Source: Mesocentrotus franciscanus (lineage: Eukaryota > Echinodermata > Echinoidea > Camarodonta > Strongylocentrotidae). From it: 64,000 nucleotides of DNA. Made by a program: the position numbers and the translations under genes. Positions 60,300 to 64,000 of this stretch are shown here, in pieces. The stretch lies in NCBI GenBank assembly GCA_037976565.1, contig CP137666.1, forward strand, positions 55,856,740-55,920,739. The letters are read 5' to 3'. How positions within the stretch are numbered: the stretch's first letter is position 1; each line of letters starts with the position of its first letter. Under the pieces are notes generated by a model. That model saw nothing but the letters and a program-made list of their open reading frames with translations, was not told the DNA's origin and did not search any database.

Positions 60300-60815
60300 C
60301 ATCTCCTATAATTGAAATTCTTCGTTTAGCTGATGATCAATGGGTTGAATTATTCCTCCAAAATGCACGGTTGAAAGACAGACATTTTCCTGATGATGTT
60401 ATATTCTGTTAAGTATTACTAGGACAATTTGGAAAGAAACCTCTCCAAGAATTGATTATATTTTCCTGTTTCTAACTGTAAATATAATTATGAATTGCAA
60501 ATATGATAAAATGCACATCTCGTATAATCACCATTCTTACTTTCACCGATGAACAAAGGACTAAAATTAATTGGTCTCACACCATACGTGGGGAAACGAT
60601 AAACGCGTTCCTGAGCTTGTTTACTCTGTTAGATTATTTACGGACAAATTAAGAAAAAACACCAAAGACACTGTTTTTAATTTGGCTAGTTGTAAACACC
60701 AATTTGAATTTGCAAACGCCCAAAACCGAGAGGATATCTTATATTTGGCATTCTTTGTTTTCGGAATGAACAAGGAAGAGTTTGTTCCTACAACATACAC
60801 GGTGAACCGATAAAC
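60300..60815 (+). repeat. Three degenerate units of a ~215-bp tandem repeat
   Basis: The conserved core 'attctt(c/a/t)(g/c)tt' followed by 'gatgaacaa', then 'catacacggtgaa(a/c)cgataaac', occurs near 60320, 60533 and 60748, with an outlying copy at 58768. The open frame at 60571-60813 lies in the array and is probably a by-product. Confidence 0.55.
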
Positions 60816-60867
60816 AAGGGTCATTGGGCGTTCAATGATATTCAATCGTGATGATTTGAGCACTCAC

Positions 60868-61090
60868 TGGCGTAGCGTGCCTCTAGCCATTAAGGGGCAT
60901 TGGCATTTAAAAAAAAAGGGGCGGCACCGTTCTTGCTAGATGAAAGAAATGTGAATTAATAAGGCAATGGATTGGGGAAGGTCTATAATGGGGTCCTATC
61001 AATTCTTTTTACTTTCCTTTTCGCCCCCTTTATTTTTTTCGCCGTTCGATCGGGGGCACAAGCCCCAGTGTCTCCTGTAGACACGCCAAT
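60868..61090. repeat. Dispersed gggggc-family repeat
   Basis: 'actggcgtagcgtgcctcta' at the left, 'gatcgggggcacaagcccca' and 'gacacgccaat' at the right, giving loosely inverted ends as in the other copies. Confidence 0.5.
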
Positions 61091-61099
61091 GTATGGAAT

Positions 61100-62860
61100 C
61101 ACGTTCAAGCAAAGATCTGATCACATGGTGCTAATTCAGAGTACCGCCATCACTATGCTTCCATTCTTATTTCAAAATACCATCCCTTTTTTCATATGAC
61201 TAGAAATGGTGATTAGAGGAAGGTACATGCATGACGCCATGAGCGCATCATTCCACCATCATCATGCTCATACTGAATAAGCTGTTCTTTCTGTCACCAT
61301 TTTACGATACCACTTTGTGGAGTAATTGTTCATTCATGCACGTAGTCGTGTACCATTTAGCTTTAATTGCAGATTCTTTTCGTTGTGAAAGAATGTAGAA
61401 AGTTAGAATAAAAAGGTTCATTGTTGCATGGTATGTCAAATCAGATAGGATTACTTCTAAACATTACTTGAGCCGTTATTATACTTGTACTTCACGACCA
61501 ACTATTATTTTAGAAAGCTAAGGAGAGGGATTAACTTGATAAACCCACTCTTTTACATTCTTACAAAGATAGGAAATCTTATTTTACGAGTTTCCTTTTC
61601 CGATGCAAATTCTAACATGCATTTCCAAAGTCAGCTTTGTTAAATGCTTCTAAGGGATGTCATTGTCTCGCAAAGCGTACTCCCCTTCTCCCTGAAATTG
61701 AACCCGCACTTTGTATGTGATCGTTCCGGTCACAGTGAAAAACAAACCCGCTTCACCAATCATCATTGTTTGCTTTTACAATCATTCTTCTTCATTTGTG
61801 CCTGTTTTTCCGCGCTCTCCATATAACCTGTCGTCTGCTGGACGGTGCATGCAGTGATTAACATTGGCAAGGTTCTCGTCGTTGGCCGCTGATCATTCGA
61901 GCCTTTGATTATCCTTACACCACTCGGTCCAACTCTTCGCTATGAACCGTGTAGCGTGCCACGACGTCACCATTTCCAAATTATCATCCCCCTAACCCCC
62001 TCCCCACCACCACTACCACCAACTCTCTCCTACTCTTGGACTCCCTCGGATGATACCACCCATCCACGCTGGCTGAGCAACTTTTATTTCAATAGTAGTG
62101 AGTGAGTGCGTCGGATCGAGTGGTGGCGGAGTCCGCGACAGCAAATTGGATTGTAAATTTTGATTTCTAATCTCGTCACGGCGCGGTAAACAGCAGAACA
62201 ATTCTTGGTTGCAGAGATACGGGTATTACCATCAAACTGAAGCGAAGAAATGCACACACACTTTTCCCGTGCAAGTTGTTTATGTCACCGTTTCTTGAGG
62301 AGTATTTTATAGATTGGATTGATGATACAGTATCACTGGTTTCATATCTAAGGTAGACACTGCTGTGATGTCCATTTCTTCGATTCGCTGAATACACAAC
62401 CATTATTTCCAACTTTCACAGTGTTTTTCATGATAAATCGTTAAAGAAACCTGAGGACCACGAGATTCAAAAGCAGGATTCATTAACAAGCATTTTGGGA
62501 AAGCAAGCTGCCAAGTGACTCTGCAAAGTATCATGTTCATTCCACCCAATCTTGTTCGAATCGCTTTTTATAGGATTCGAGGACACATATTTTACGTATG
62601 TACCTTTTGACTTCCAAAAGCAAACAAAAATAGTGCTGCTGAATTGTGCTCTTGATTCTCTACTTCCTTTGAGCAACTTTAAGGAGTGATAAATGTTTTG
62701 ACAAACTCTGGCATCCAGTCACATGAATGCCTTATCCCTTTAAACCTTGCATGAACAACAATACTATCTGCAAAAAATTGATGTCGTTTAGTTCTTCAAA
62801 ATTAATCGTTCGACTCAAGTACCTTCAGGAAATACCACCGTTGTTCAGGAATTTTACCCT
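61100..62860. other. Upstream region of the TMEM26-like gene
   Basis: No other gene was recognised. 61960-62120 is C-rich and then GC-richer than the rest and could include promoter or 5' UTR, but no TATA box or initiator can be assigned. Confidence 0.35.
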
Positions 62861-62979
62861 TGGTTTACAATCACTCCACTTCAGCGTCGTTATACTGTCG
62901 CCGTTCGCCAGCTTTACTTTGTATCTTTAATTTCGTTCCTTATTTGAAGTCCTCGTCGACATCGGAGAGAAGAACAAAA

Positions 62980-63179
62980 ATGGGGGTCTCTCGATTTGTA
63001 ATGATTCTGCAGGGAATGACTGTTCGCTGCGTGTTTTGTATAGCAGCCATGATTAGTGTCTTTGGGGTTGTAACGGTTAAACAGCAGCAGGCCTACTGGC
63101 TTCTACTCAACTTGTCTTTCTTGCTCTTCCTCGAGGCCGCTATCACATTCACAAGAACGAAGACAGGAGAATGGAAATG
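62980..63179 (+). CDS. TMEM26: TMEM26-family membrane protein, first coding exon
   Basis: ATG at 62980 has a good context (A at -3, G at +4). The exon encodes 66 full codons plus two bases of a Trp codon and ends at a strong donor, G|GTAAGT-like, with GT at 63180-63181. Two hydrophobic segments are visible: about residues 7-31, and YWLLLNLSFLLFLEAAITF at 39-57, then a basic loop ending EWKW. The pattern YWLL..LNL.LFLE.A.T followed by a KW is the N-terminal signature of TMEM26, a multi-pass membrane protein of unclear function. Vertebrate members have about eight segments, so most of the protein is coded to the right of the window. An upstream in-frame extension to 62860 has no better start. 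Confidence 0.8.
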
Positions 63180-63382
63180 GTAAGTCAATCCCAAGGCGAT
63201 TGAAATCGGGTTCATGCTCAGTTCAACTGTGTCTGATATAAAGGCATCGTTACATTATTTTTACGAGGTTATCTGTCTTATAAATTTACGAGTGGATACA
63301 AGAAATGACATTGAAGAAAGAATCTTTGTCAACAAAATCGTTTATAACGAAAGGAACAAGTGTAAAGTTTGGAATTCTGAAA

Positions 63383-63652
63383 ATTTAGGGATAACATGGT
63401 AATATCAGGTTTTCGGTCGAAGCGTAATTTCACCATCACTTATTGATTTATGGACGAAGATAGAGGTATTTCATGTTCTCGCCAACGGATATACGTGGTT
63501 TCGTACTTCTCTCTGAAATTTAGGGATAACATGGTAATATCATGTTTTCGGTCCAAGCGTAATTTCACCATCACTTATTGATTTATGGACGAAGATAGGG
63601 GTATTTCATGTTCTCGCCAAACGGATATACTTGGTTTCGTACTTCTCTCTTT
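63383..63652 (+). repeat. 135-bp tandem duplication in TMEM26 intron 1
   Basis: Two head-to-tail units are almost identical (a few substitutions and a one-base indel), from 'aatttagggataacatgg' to 'ggtttcgtacttctctct'. Recent duplication is likely. Each unit carries an 18-mer one base away from the I-SceI site. Confidence 0.9.
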
Positions 63653-64000
63653 GTATTTCTTTCCTTCTTTTGCAATGTGTTTGTTTATTCAACTTCGTGC
63701 CTGGTAAATTCTCAGGCGATTCATTTGGTATTACTTGCGAGCAAGAATACCTCTCGCAATATATGACAACACTTTGTTACTAAGTGCATCCTTTATATTA
63801 ATGTTATAAATAGCAATCTACATAGCTGGAGCTTTAGGCATGCTCTATTCTTTACCCATCCCATGAGCGTACCCACGCAAGCTTGACATAAGGGGTCAAT
63901 ACCTCTTGAAGAAGGGGGTTAACCAGAGTAACAATGAGTTACTCGTTTCATTTGAGAATAGTTGCCTTGACTACGCATCGATTGCAAACTATGAATAGCA
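63653..64000. other. TMEM26-like gene intron 1, no feature seen
   Basis: AT-rich sequence. No second exon with TMEM26 similarity was found before the window ends. Confidence 0.4.

Noticed and set aside
60571..60813. 80-codon frame (MVSHHTWGNDKRV...)
   Set aside because: It lies inside degenerate tandem units, and the neighbouring units are not open in the same frame.
1..64000. CRISPR array, prokaryotic operon or viral genome
   Set aside because: Repeats lack CRISPR-like constant spacing with unique spacers, and there are no tightly packed bacterial-type genes or viral hallmark proteins.

Overview
The window is animal nuclear DNA: AT-rich, gene-poor, spliced, and full of microsatellites, minisatellites, short inverted-repeat elements and decayed LINEs. 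I see no operons, bacterial genes, CRISPR array or virus. A marine invertebrate deuterostome, most likely an echinoderm such as a sea urchin, fits best. The reasons are the TMEM26-type gene, a tRNA-derived SINE, and many short repeats built around 'agtggcg(t/g)a...gggggc...gccccc'. The species cannot be fixed from the sequence alone.

Host genes. Only two are well supported, both on the + strand. (1) A small secreted protein with a pair of EF-hands has two coding exons, 35193-35520 and 38454-38548. They join in frame to 140 residues. (2) The first coding exon of a TMEM26-family membrane protein lies at 62980-63179, and the rest lies beyond the right edge. Weaker candidates are a - strand ORF with a polyadenylation signal (8626-8920) and a short exon-like stretch at 31663-31744.

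Layout. 1-2922 and 8796-11727 are two nearly identical copies of a 2.9-kb block, the first ending exactly at a 500-N assembly gap (2923-3422). Most differences are one-base homopolymer changes, so an assembly artefact is as likely as a recent tandem duplication. Each copy carries the 3' end of a LINE. 4.3-7.6 kb holds a minisatellite and two inverted-repeat elements. 12-16 kb holds a degenerate minisatellite, a palindromic element and a SINE. 21.5-25.3 kb is bounded by 16-bp terminal inverted repeats with a TATC duplication; inside are CAT repeats and a frameshifted SGNH-hydrolase fragment. 34.0-38.5 kb contains nested MITEs and the EF-hand gene, whose intron has a nearly perfect 62-bp-arm hairpin. 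47-61 kb is the most repeat-dense part: a second LINE, a 457-bp MITE with target-site duplications, ACACGATT-rich elements in inverted pair beside triplet microsatellites, and long arrays of a GGGGCACTT minisatellite. The final 3 kb is TMEM26 upstream sequence, exon 1 and the start of intron 1.

The two host genes show no functional link. Most of the open frames are low-complexity or chance ORFs.
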